DNA of 64,000 nucleotides. Source: Thiotrichales bacterium. Lineage in GTDB: Bacteria > Pseudomonadota > Gammaproteobacteria > Beggiatoales > Beggiatoaceae. The notes beneath the pieces were generated by a model. The model was not told where the DNA came from, did no database searches, and was given only the letters and a program-made list of their open reading frames with translations. Positions 54,777 to 62,893 of this stretch are shown one piece after another. Within the stretch, counting starts at the first letter, position 1, and every line of letters begins with the position of its first letter. The stretch is from NCBI GenBank assembly GCA_016745035.1, contig JADGDE010000003.1, positions 124,001-188,000 on the forward strand. The letters are read 5' to 3'. Both the position numbers and the translations under genes were made by a program.

Positions 54777-57017
54777 TTACAATATTTCTTCCCGTAGCCA
54801 ACGCCCGAGTACCTTGATTGATAATGCTTGGTTTTTATACAAGCAACGCTGCTCAAGCCAGCGCCGCTGACGGCGGTTTAAATCTACCGATTGACCCTGC
54901 GCCAAAGCCAATAATAACGGCTGCAAATCCGCTGGGGTTTGCCCCCAAATATTATGAAAATAATGCCCTGCTTGGTCTAACAATACTTGCTCCCAACGCT
55001 CAAAATCGGCGACATCAGCCTCGGTTTGTTTGCGCGCGTTTAAGTCGGCAACAATAACCGAGCCATAAAATTGCACCAAAAAAGGCAAACCATCACTGCG
55101 TTGCTGGACTTTCGCCGCTAACTCAGGGCTAATTGTTTGGCTCGGAAACTCAGGAATCGGGCGGCATAAGAGCTTTTCTGTGGTCGCTGCTGCAAAATGG
55201 CGTAAATGAATCACGCGGGTATTGATTAAATGGTCTGTCCACAAGCTATCCAACTCATTAAACGCCGCGACCCCAGAGACCAAAATACGTACCTGTTGTT
55301 TGTGTTGGATGATAGCGCGCAACAAACCTAATAACCGCAATAATTCACTGCGATTATCGGGGAATAATTCTGGCAAGCGCTCAAACTCATCCAAGCACAA
55401 TAACACCCGTTTATCGGCAGCTTTTGCAGCTTGTTCTAAGGCATCAAACCACTGTTTTGCTGCTTCAAAACCAGCATTATTTGCCAAGTCGGGCATGCTT
55501 AAATCTTGGCGCTGTTGATTCGCTTCTAGGCAAGCTTGATGGATAGCACGGAACAGCCCCGCGCTGGAATCGATGGGATTGTCTTGTAAGTCATAAAACA
55601 CACACAAGCTATCGGGTAATAAACTCGGTAGCATTTTTAATAAACTGCTTTTACCACAGCGGCGCGGGCCCAAGAGGGCAATGCTGTGGTTTTGTTGGCT
55701 ATCGGCAAGCAAGGCTTCGATTTGTTGGACTTCTGCCTCGCGACCGTTGAACAGCTCTGCCCCCGCCTCGGGCATTAAAGGATTGCCCGTGCGAAAAGGG
55801 TTGGGAATTTCGGCGCTGGCTTCGGTTTGCGCTGCCTTTGAAGCTTCGGTGATATATTCTGCCCAAATGGTTTCATATTCGCGCAGGGGGGCGACATAAT
55901 CGCAGGGGTTTTCGAGTAAATAATTTTGTAATTGCTGCCATGCCTGTTTGGCTTTGTCTAAGTGCTGCAAACGCTGATAAGGCAGGCTGGTGGCTTTGGC
56001 AGCGAGGAGATAAGCGGCGATTTGGTTTAGGCGCTTGAGTACGGGATGCGCCTCGTCTTTCCCAGAAAGCCATTGTCCGCGCAATGCGACGCAATCGTCG
56101 AGTTGCTGGGCTTGTAGTTGTTGGCTCAGTTCGCGGATGCGTAAATGCGCCAAGGCACGTTTGCCGTTTTGTTGTTGTCCTGGGGCAATACTACAGGCAT
56201 CTAAAACCCGCCTTGCCAGTTGGGGCTGTTCGCTAGCGCTGTCGATGATTTGCTGGCTTAGGAAGGGGTAGGGGAGATAGCTTAGGTTAAAAAATAAAAC
56301 GGGGTGGTAGCGTAGTGGATTAGGGGCGAAGAGTTTTAGGGCTAGACACCAGAGCCAGTCTAGGGGGTAGCGGGGGAGGCGTAAGTAAAAAATAAAAGTG
56401 AGTAAACCACTCAAAATACCAATGGCAAGGTCGGTTTCTAGCGTTAGGTTAAATCGTACATACAGAAAAAAAATAACCACGCCAATAGCTATTGAACTCC
56501 ACTGAAGTGCATCTGTGTTTGAAGGATAGTGACCTTTTTCTAAACTATCAGCCACGCCCCCAGCCACGCCCAAAGCCACGCCCAAAGCCACGCCCAAAGC
56601 CACGCCCACAGCCACGCCCACAGCCACGCCCACAGCCACGCCCACAGCCACGCCCACAGCCACGCCCACAGCCACGCCCACAGCCACGCCAAAAGCCACG
56701 CCCCCAGCCACGCCCACAGCCACGCCCACGCCCAAAGCCACGATAGCTGTTAAACGAATAAAATCCACCGTAATCCCCACGCTGTGCAACGCATAACCCA
56801 GCGCAAAAGCCAGCACAGGTGTGATTAACAACAATAACCCCATGCTATAACGCAAATAACGCCGATATTCAGGGTCTTTAGTCAACCAGACTTTGTAAGC
56901 AGGCGCTCTTGGCTCTATACCCCAAGCCTTAAGCAAACGATGTAAGGTAATCGGCTGCATCCAAAACAACCAAGCAAAGCGTAAAAAACTGGGGAAGGCA
57001 GGGCGGTTGGTTGGCAT
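54777..57017 (-). CDS. Membrane-anchored STAND-like NTPase with glycine-valine-alanine repeat
   Basis: A 746-residue protein. The N-terminal about 250 residues are membrane-associated: a helix at about 57-80, then about 16 repeats of Gly-Val-Ala-x (about 90-157) that would form a long hydrophobic helix bundle, then further hydrophobic segments (about 168-215). The C-terminal half has an AAA_16/STAND-type ATPase: Walker A GPRRCGKSSLLKMLP (about 438-452) and Walker B RVLLCLDEFERLPEL (about 533-547), followed by a winged-helix-like end. Function is unknown; the neighbour at 57160 has a related NTPase and also TM helices, so they may form a pair in a signalling or defence system. The domain call is sound. 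Confidence 0.75.
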   Translation of the reverse strand: MPTNRPAFPSFLRFAWLFWMQPITLHRLLKAWGIEPRAPAYKVWLTKDPEYRRYLRYSMGLLLLITPVLAFALGYALHSVGITVDFIRLTAIVALGVGVAVGVAGGVAFGVAVGVAVGVAVGVAVGVAVGVAVGVAVGVALGVALGVALGVAGGVADSLEKGHYPSNTDALQWSSIAIGVVIFFLYVRFNLTLETDLAIGILSGLLTFIFYLRLPRYPLDWLWCLALKLFAPNPLRYHPVLFFNLSYLPYPFLSQQIIDSASEQPQLARRVLDACSIAPGQQQNGKRALAHLRIRELSQQLQAQQLDDCVALRGQWLSGKDEAHPVLKRLNQIAAYLLAAKATSLPYQRLQHLDKAKQAWQQLQNYLLENPCDYVAPLREYETIWAEYITEASKAAQTEASAEIPNPFRTGNPLMPEAGAELFNGREAEVQQIEALLADSQQNHSIALLGPRRCGKSSLLKMLPSLLPDSLCVFYDLQDNPIDSSAGLFRAIHQACLEANQQRQDLSMPDLANNAGFEAAKQWFDALEQAAKAADKRVLLCLDEFERLPELFPDNRSELLRLLGLLRAIIQHKQQVRILVSGVAAFNELDSLWTDHLINTRVIHLRHFAAATTEKLLCRPIPEFPSQTISPELAAKVQQRSDGLPFLVQFYGSVIVADLNARKQTEADVADFERWEQVLLDQAGHYFHNIWGQTPADLQPLLLALAQGQSVDLNRRQRRWLEQRCLYKNQALSIKVLGRWLREEIL
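56551..56746 (-). repeat. 12-bp tandem repeat encoding Gly-Val-Ala-Val
   Basis: About 16 copies of GCCACGCCCACA (plus strand) with small variants, in frame in the NTPase gene. Because the unit is a multiple of three, slippage would change the length of the hydrophobic segment without a frameshift. Confidence 0.85.
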
Positions 57018-57041
57018 GTGAAACCTGTGGCTTTAGCCCCA

Positions 57042-57125
57042 AAGGGGCGGCATTTATATAGCCTAGGGCAACGCCCTAGGAAAATGGAATATTAGTCATT
57101 TCAGCCCTGACGGGGCGATATAAGT
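57042..57125. repeat. Composite palindromic repeat between the two NTPase genes
   Basis: Modules GCCCCAAAGGGGC, CCTAGGGCAACGCCCTAGG (about 57061-57079) and GCCCTGACGGGGCG are present, the same family as around the FGE island. This is the half unit. Confidence 0.75.
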
Positions 57126-57134
57126 GCGGGGAGT

Positions 57135-57167
57135 AGGGATAACACCGCTTCAAGCGGTGTTATCCCT
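57135..57167. repeat. Long perfect palindrome overlapping a stop codon
   Basis: A 16-base stem AGGGATAACACCGCTT/AAGCGGTGTTATCCCT with a one-base loop, running across the stop codon of the gene at 57160. It matches the palindrome at 32078-32106 apart from the central arm bases, where both strands changed together. Confidence 0.7.
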
Positions 57168-58287
57168 TCTTGTTCTCCCGCCACCAGCGCTTAAGCACGT
57201 CTCCAAACAATTCGTCCTCATCATCCAACAAAGCATATTGTTTCAAAAAACGCCCTGTTGCTAGCGGCTGCCCTTGCAATTTTTTTTGCAAAGCATGTTG
57301 TTCGCGTTCGGGTAACACCTGCCATAAACACTCGAGTTGTTTATCCGCCTCATCTTGGAAATCGTCCAAACGCGCATCCAAGCTACGCTCTGGCGAGCTG
57401 AGCAACATGCGCCCGCATAATTGCAAATAAAACGGATGCCCTCCGGCATGATACGCCATCACTTGGCTTAATTCCTCAGAACCCACCCGCGCCCGTAAAG
57501 TCTCTGCCGCCTCTTGGTCTAACAATTTCAAATACAACAACTGAATCTGGTTTTCAAACGGCGAGGTGCTGTGATTTTTGTTTTGATAAGCAATATTGAG
57601 GTTTTGACGGCTGGCAAACACCCAAATAATCTGCCCGAGTAAACCGCGCAAACGCTTAAAAAACTGCACCGGAAAAGTCTCAATGATATGGTCGGCTTCA
57701 TCGAGTAAAATAATCGGTGGCTGTGGGAACTGCGCCGCCCAGCTTTGTAATTGGTCAGCAGCGCCATCAGCATCATCCGAGCCTTGTTTGCCGGTGATTT
57801 TGTTAATAAAGGCAGCTAATTGCTGGCATTCGCTGTCCTCGGCGCTCAGTTGTAATACATGGCGCTGCTGGGTTTGTAAACTTAGCGCCCAAGTGGCTAA
57901 CAGCGAGCTTTTGCCGATTCGATAACTGCCAACAATGGCAAGGCTTTCGTTTTTCACCAGCGCATCTGCCAGTTTTTTCAGCTCGGTCGTCCGTCCAACA
58001 AATTGTGGCGGCGTGACCGGAGTCCAGGGCTGAAAAGGCGAAGCCTTGGGCGCATCGACTTGTTGCGCTTTGGCATAGGCAACAATGGCGAACAAAATCA
58101 GCCCGAGGCTAGCTAGACCTAAAACAATGCTCCAGCCCCACGAAAATTGCAGGGCGATAAAAATCCCTATCGCCGTGACCAATATGCCAAGCAAAGTCAC
58201 AGCGACATCAATCTCGGTCAGGTTTTTTTCGCTGACCGGAATATTGATGCGCTTAAAAAAGTAACGTAAAGGGGCAGTGAGTAACAT
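57160..58287 (-). CDS. Membrane-anchored AAA/STAND-like ATPase
   Basis: A 375-residue protein. Two N-terminal TM helices (about residues 27-48 and 50-70) are followed by a cytoplasmic ATPase: FVGRTTELKKLADAL, Walker A VGSYRIGKSSLLATWAL (about 116-132) and Walker B PPIILLDEADHIIETFP (about 189-205). The C-terminal about 100 residues are helical. It resembles AAA_16/ORC-type NTPases found in prokaryotic signalling arrays. It is divergent from no gene; it reads in the same direction as the 746-residue NTPase and is separated from it by palindromes. Its partner and target are unknown. Confidence 0.75.
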   Translation of the reverse strand: MLLTAPLRYFFKRINIPVSEKNLTEIDVAVTLLGILVTAIGIFIALQFSWGWSIVLGLASLGLILFAIVAYAKAQQVDAPKASPFQPWTPVTPPQFVGRTTELKKLADALVKNESLAIVGSYRIGKSSLLATWALSLQTQQRHVLQLSAEDSECQQLAAFINKITGKQGSDDADGAADQLQSWAAQFPQPPIILLDEADHIIETFPVQFFKRLRGLLGQIIWVFASRQNLNIAYQNKNHSTSPFENQIQLLYLKLLDQEAAETLRARVGSEELSQVMAYHAGGHPFYLQLCGRMLLSSPERSLDARLDDFQDEADKQLECLWQVLPEREQHALQKKLQGQPLATGRFLKQYALLDDEDELFGDVLKRWWRENKKG

Positions 58288-58326
58288 CGAGACATTATAA
58301 ACAATGAATCGATGTTTCTACCAGTG

Positions 58327-59910
58327 TTAGTGCGGACTAATGCGGGTAGTTTGAAACATCAGCGTGCTGGCATCTAACAATTCCAAACGCACTGAAAATG
58401 CCGTTTCGCCGACATTGACATGCGGCAGATTAATACGAAAAGTATCCATATCAAGACTGGGCAAGCCTTGTTCGCTGTGTGTACCCAACTCTTCTACGGC
58501 GACCGCTTGAAACAATAAATTATCAGGGTTATTCTCGGCAAATCCCATCCATAATAAAGTTGCGCTGAATAATTGACCGGAGACATCCAACAGCGGTATC
58601 TCAAACACTAACACTTGCATCTCGGTATCCATATAGACTTGAGGGGCGGGGTTTAAGTGGCTTAGTTGTAAGCGGGGACTATAATAAAAACCCGTCAACG
58701 CCCGAGAAAAATCAGCCGAGACATCATACAAGTCTTTATTGACTTCAAATAATTTGCCTTGCCCGTCAGTGTGTAAATAATAAGAAGTCAGCGAAAACCC
58801 GTAAGTGCCGCCAGGCCCTGCGACATAGGTATTTAAGAGGAGTAAAGAGCCATCTTGATTAAGAAGAAAATTACCAGGCGCGGTCAGTGTCTCTTCTAAC
58901 AAAGCTTGCGTTTGTCCGCCCGCAAAACTGTTTTTATACAATAGCGAGTCTCCCCCATCTCCACGTTCGGCATAAACCACCACTTCGCCATCGCCAGACA
59001 AGGCGACATAATTCCCCGCCCCCGCCGTCATTTGTGCAATCTCATGGGCGTTGCTGCCATCACTATTGACCCCGATGATTTTGCCATCGCCAACGGCTTG
59101 ATAAACCACCCGAGAACCATCAGCACTGAGGTCAAAGAACTTATGATGCTGAGGGTCAATAAAACTCACCAATTTAATATCACTGCCATCAGCGGCTTTG
59201 TCTTGGTTTAAGCGCACAGGCGAGAGAGTATCGGCGGTAAGGGAAATTGCGATTAATTCTTGGCGCTTGCTCGACTCTAAATAATCTATGCTCCAAGTGG
59301 AGGTTGAAGTATCGGCGGCGGGTTCATAGGCAAACACCACGGTGGAATTATCGGCACTGAGTTTTAAGGGCACAGCATCGGGGCTAAAACCGGCAACAGT
59401 GAAATTAGCAATTTCTGCCGTCTTTTGGGTTTCGGTATTAATCGCCAATAAATGCAATTGATTGCTAATGGCATCACGCGCACCATTAAAAGCGGTGCTG
59501 TGATAGGCCAGCACGACCAACGAGCCATCATAATTAATATCAACTGAAAAACTCGATTCTAAACTTTGTAACACCATCGAGCCATCAACCGTGGCGCTGG
59601 CAAATTGACCCTGATAGATAGCATTATGTGTGTCGGTGGCAATATCATAAAGATAGACTTTGGCGGCAGCATCAGCTTCCCAAGCCGTATCTCTAGCCGC
59701 TAACCAACCCGATAAGCTTAAATCAAAACCGCTGCTGGTCTCGACATAAACGATTTTGCTACCATCGCCAGATAGCCGTGCATCCTCATTAAAGCGCTTG
59801 AACTCATGGTCGGCAAAACTGTCTAATTCACGATAACTGGCGCTTAAATGCGCGGCTTGACTACTGCTAAACAGCACCAAGAGTAAAACCAGTGAATAAA
59901 AAATTTGCAT
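58327..59910 (-). CDS. Secreted propeller-like protein (TolB/WD40-type repeats)
   Basis: A 527-residue protein with a signal peptide (about residues 1-19). Repeated pattern LSxDGSxVVYxxxxG and INTxTQxxAEI, for example LSGDGSKIVYVET, LSADNSTVVFAYE, LSADGSRVVYQAV and LSGDGEVVVYAER, indicates a TolB-like beta-propeller. The C-terminal about 110 residues are a separate beta domain (VLVFEIPLLDVSGQLFSATLLWM and later FSVRLELLDASTLMFQT). It is not adjacent to tol or pal genes. Probable periplasmic or surface binding protein, function unknown. Confidence 0.65.
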   Translation of the reverse strand: MQIFYSLVLLLVLFSSSQAAHLSASYRELDSFADHEFKRFNEDARLSGDGSKIVYVETSSGFDLSLSGWLAARDTAWEADAAAKVYLYDIATDTHNAIYQGQFASATVDGSMVLQSLESSFSVDINYDGSLVVLAYHSTAFNGARDAISNQLHLLAINTETQKTAEIANFTVAGFSPDAVPLKLSADNSTVVFAYEPAADTSTSTWSIDYLESSKRQELIAISLTADTLSPVRLNQDKAADGSDIKLVSFIDPQHHKFFDLSADGSRVVYQAVGDGKIIGVNSDGSNAHEIAQMTAGAGNYVALSGDGEVVVYAERGDGGDSLLYKNSFAGGQTQALLEETLTAPGNFLLNQDGSLLLLNTYVAGPGGTYGFSLTSYYLHTDGQGKLFEVNKDLYDVSADFSRALTGFYYSPRLQLSHLNPAPQVYMDTEMQVLVFEIPLLDVSGQLFSATLLWMGFAENNPDNLLFQAVAVEELGTHSEQGLPSLDMDTFRINLPHVNVGETAFSVRLELLDASTLMFQTTRISPH

Positions 59911-60029
59911 CGCATCACTCCTTAAGTTAAGCCTAAGATTATTTTTAAGCTTTGTATTCTATCGGTTATAGAACGGTTATTAGGATTATGCAATTTTTAT
60001 GAGAATAACGAATAGTCTGCTTTTATTTA

Positions 60030-60097
60030 CTGATGTTACGCAAAGGCTTCACTAGGCAGGTGAAAAACCCCAATATCGTGATAAAAACTGACTTAAA
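60030..60097 (+). mobile_element. Truncated MITE-like element
   Basis: The left end CTGATGTTACGCAAAGGCTTC and the internal CACTAGGCAGGTGAAAAACC segment are clear, but the right end is lost after ACTGACTTAAAG. Located just after the sdhA stop codon on the minus strand. Confidence 0.6.
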
Positions 60098-60122
60098 GTT
60101 AGCTTTTGTTTCATATCATTAT

Positions 60123-61916
60123 CTAATAAACCCGAGCTTTGGGGGGGATACTCTCGACTTCATCGGTGAGCGTGTGTAAATGCACCGGGCGATAAGCCAG
60201 TTTTACCTCACCCTTGGAATTTAACCATGTCAAACTGTGTTTAAGCCAGTTGTCATCGTCTCTGTCGGGGTAGTCTTCTCTGGCATGTGCGCCGCGACTT
60301 TCGGTGCGATTGTAGGCGGCGTTAATCGTGACTAGGGCTTGCGCGCGCAGGTTATCTAGTTCTAGGGTTTCTAATAAATCCGTATTCCAAACCAAACTAT
60401 TATCACTGATGCGAATGTCTTCAAATTGCTGGAAAATCGCTTGCATGGCTTTAATGCCTGCTTGCAGATTGTCTCCGGTACGAAACACGGCTGCGTGTTT
60501 TTGCATGGTTTTTTGCATCTCTAAACGCAGCGCAGCAGTGCTGGTATTGCCTTTAGCTTGACGGAGTTTTTCTAGGCGTTCGAGAATCGGCGCTTCCCAT
60601 TCGGGGTTGCTTAAATGCGGATGTCTGTCAACGTCGGCTAGTTGTTTGAGTTGTTTCTCACAGCGTTTGGCTGCGGCGCGCCCGAAGACAATAATATCGA
60701 GCAGGGAATTAGAACCCAGACGGTTCGCGCCATGCACCGAGACGCAAGCGCATTCACCGATAGCCATCAAGCCTTGAACCACGGCATCGGGATTGTCTTC
60801 TGTTGGGCAAATCACCTCGCCGTGATAATTAGTCGGAATGCCGCCCATATTGTAATGCACGGTCGGTAACACCGGAATCGGTTCGCGGCTGACATCAACA
60901 CCAGCAAAAATTTTCGCTGATTCGGCGATGCCGGGTAGGCGTTCGTGGATTAAGTCCGTGCCCAAGTGTTCGAGGTGTAGGTGTAGATGGTCGGCTTCTT
61001 TACCGACCCCGCGTCCGGCGTTAATTTCTTGGGTCATGGCGCGGCTAACGACATCGCGGGAGGCGAGGTCTTTGGCATTGGGGGCGTAGCGTCCCATAAA
61101 GGCTTCGCCATCGCTGTTGCTTAAATAACCGCCTTCGCCGCGCACGCCTTCGGTGATGAGGCAGCCAGAGCCATAAATACCTGTGGGGTGAAATTGAATG
61201 AACTCCATGTCTTGTAGCGCCAGCCCTGCGCGCAATACCATGCCGTTGCCATCGCCTGTGCAGGTGTGCGCCGAGGTGGCGGAAAAATAGGCTCTGCCAT
61301 AGCCGCCGGTGGCAAGCACGGTGCGATGGGCGCGAAAACGGTGTAGTTGTCCGGTGGCAATTTCCAGTGCCAAAATCCCCCGACACACGCCGTCATCGTC
61401 CATGATTAAATCAAGGGCAAAAAATTCAATAAAAAATTCGGCGTGATGTTTAACCGCTTGCTGGTAAAGCGTGTGTAGAATCGCATGTCCGGTACGGTCA
61501 GCCGCCGCACAAGTGCGCTGGGCTGTGCCTTCGCCATTGTGGGTGGTCATGCCACCAAAGGGGCGTTGGTAAATCTCGCCTTGTTCGGTGCGGGAAAAAG
61601 GCACGCCATAGTGTTCGAGTTCAATCACCGCAGGCACAGCTTCACGGCAGAGGTATTCGATAGCATCTTGGTCGCCGAGCCAGTCCGAGCCTTTGATGGT
61701 ATCGTACATATGCCAGCGCCAATCATCTTCGCCCATATTGCCAAGCGCAGCGCTGATGCCACCTTGGGCGGCTACCGTGTGGCTACGGGTGGGAAAGACT
61801 TTGCTAATGCAGGCGGTGTGCAGCTCTGCCGTTGCCATGCCGAGGGTCGCACGCAAACCCGCACCGCCTGCGCCGACGACAATCACATCATAGCTGTGGT
61901 CAATGATTTCAGTCAC
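60123..61916 (-). CDS. sdhA: Succinate dehydrogenase flavoprotein subunit
   Basis: A 597-residue FAD protein of the SdhA family. [11 protein letters not shown] (about residues 15-25) is the FAD fold. SHTVAAQGG, with the FAD-attaching His, follows, as do [11 protein letters not shown] and the catalytic-region [11 protein letters not shown] with Arg. [13 protein letters not shown] and [10 protein letters not shown] are typical SDH blocks. It is not L-aspartate oxidase by the C-terminal pattern. No sdhB, C or D lie next to it; its start overlaps amgK by eight bases and it ends near a MITE remnant, so the sdh set is split here or elsewhere. Confidence 0.93.
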   Translation of the reverse strand: MTEIIDHSYDVIVVGAGGAGLRATLGMATAELHTACISKVFPTRSHTVAAQGGISAALGNMGEDDWRWHMYDTIKGSDWLGDQDAIEYLCREAVPAVIELEHYGVPFSRTEQGEIYQRPFGGMTTHNGEGTAQRTCAAADRTGHAILHTLYQQAVKHHAEFFIEFFALDLIMDDDGVCRGILALEIATGQLHRFRAHRTVLATGGYGRAYFSATSAHTCTGDGNGMVLRAGLALQDMEFIQFHPTGIYGSGCLITEGVRGEGGYLSNSDGEAFMGRYAPNAKDLASRDVVSRAMTQEINAGRGVGKEADHLHLHLEHLGTDLIHERLPGIAESAKIFAGVDVSREPIPVLPTVHYNMGGIPTNYHGEVICPTEDNPDAVVQGLMAIGECACVSVHGANRLGSNSLLDIIVFGRAAAKRCEKQLKQLADVDRHPHLSNPEWEAPILERLEKLRQAKGNTSTAALRLEMQKTMQKHAAVFRTGDNLQAGIKAMQAIFQQFEDIRISDNSLVWNTDLLETLELDNLRAQALVTINAAYNRTESRGAHAREDYPDRDDDNWLKHSLTWLNSKGEVKLAYRPVHLHTLTDEVESIPPKARVY

Positions 61917-62892
61917 GCGGCAACTCTTCTAATAATTGATGTAAGGCTTGCATTTCGGGATAACGGGCACTGACTTTGAGGAGGTAGTAATAGACTTTGG
62001 GAATATCGTCGAGATAATCAGTTTTGCCATCCCGGTGCGCAAGGCGGGCAAAAATACCCACAACTTTAATATGGCGTTGTAAGCCCATCCAATCAAACCA
62101 TTGGCTAAATTGTTCGGGGCTGATGTCATCGTTCAATAAACCGGAATGTTTGGCGAGTTTGTAATAGCCTTGGACATAATCCTCAATCAGATTTTGTGGC
62201 AAGACAAAATAAGCATCGCGCAGTAAGGAGACCAAATCGTAAGTGATCGCGCCACAGACGGCATCTTGAAAGTCGATAATGCCAGGGTTATGCGTGGCTT
62301 TGAGTAGGTTGCGGCTGTGGTAGTCTCGGTGTACAAACACTTGCGGTTGCTCAAGGGCGCTTTGGCTCAGTTGGGCAAACGTTTCACTTAAGATAGCGCT
62401 TTCGGCATCGCTGGGCGTGTAGTTTAAGTGTTTTTTTAGATACCAGTCGAGAAATAAGCTCATTTCAAATTGCAATAATTCAGCATCATAGGCAGGCAAG
62501 CCTTCAGGGTTGATACCCGCTTGCATGACTGCTAGAGCGCTGAGCGCGTCGCTATACAGTCGCTCATTGTCACGTTGTTGTTTTAATTCGCCTAAATAGA
62601 GTTGCTCACCCAAATCACTGAGGCGTAAAAAGCCTTGTTCGAGGTCTTGGGCGTGGATTTCTGGGGCATTGAGTCCGGCATCACGAATTTGCTCGGCAAT
62701 ATGGATAAATTCTTTTAGCGATTCTTTTTCCGGCGGCGCGTCCATAAGAATATAGCTTTGACCTTTGCTATCTTGGCAGCGGAAATAACGCCGAAAACTG
62801 GCATCGGCACTGGCAACGTCTAGCTTGGCTGTTTCAAAGCCGCTTTGTTGTTGTAGCCAGCGGGCAAGGGCGGTTTGGCGAATATCGGTCAT
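61909..62892 (-). CDS. amgK: APH-family sugar kinase, AmgK-like (N-acetylmuramate/N-acetylglucosamine kinase)
   Basis: A 327-residue aminoglycoside-phosphotransferase-fold kinase. [13 protein letters not shown] (about residues 188-200) is the Brenner motif with catalytic Asp, and [23 protein letters not shown] (about 209-231, in pattern) carries the metal-binding Asp. [11 protein letters not shown] near the N-terminus is typical of AmgK/YihE-type cell-wall sugar kinases that recycle MurNAc. The usual partner murU is not adjacent. It is cotranslated with sdhA (overlap) and one base from cheB. Confidence 0.85.
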   Translation of the reverse strand: MTDIRQTALARWLQQQSGFETAKLDVASADASFRRYFRCQDSKGQSYILMDAPPEKESLKEFIHIAEQIRDAGLNAPEIHAQDLEQGFLRLSDLGEQLYLGELKQQRDNERLYSDALSALAVMQAGINPEGLPAYDAELLQFEMSLFLDWYLKKHLNYTPSDAESAILSETFAQLSQSALEQPQVFVHRDYHSRNLLKATHNPGIIDFQDAVCGAITYDLVSLLRDAYFVLPQNLIEDYVQGYYKLAKHSGLLNDDISPEQFSQWFDWMGLQRHIKVVGIFARLAHRDGKTDYLDDIPKVYYYLLKVSARYPEMQALHQLLEELPRD

Positions 62893-62893
62893 A

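Noticed and set aside
54668..54856. A possible rpmJ upstream of rpsM.
   Set aside because: The frame has none of the L36 Cys/His pattern and partly overlaps the NTPase gene.
56492..56746. A Pro/Arg-rich plus-strand frame opposite the tandem repeat.
   Set aside because: It is the complement of the Gly-Val-Ala coding repeat and has no ribosome binding site or sensible composition.
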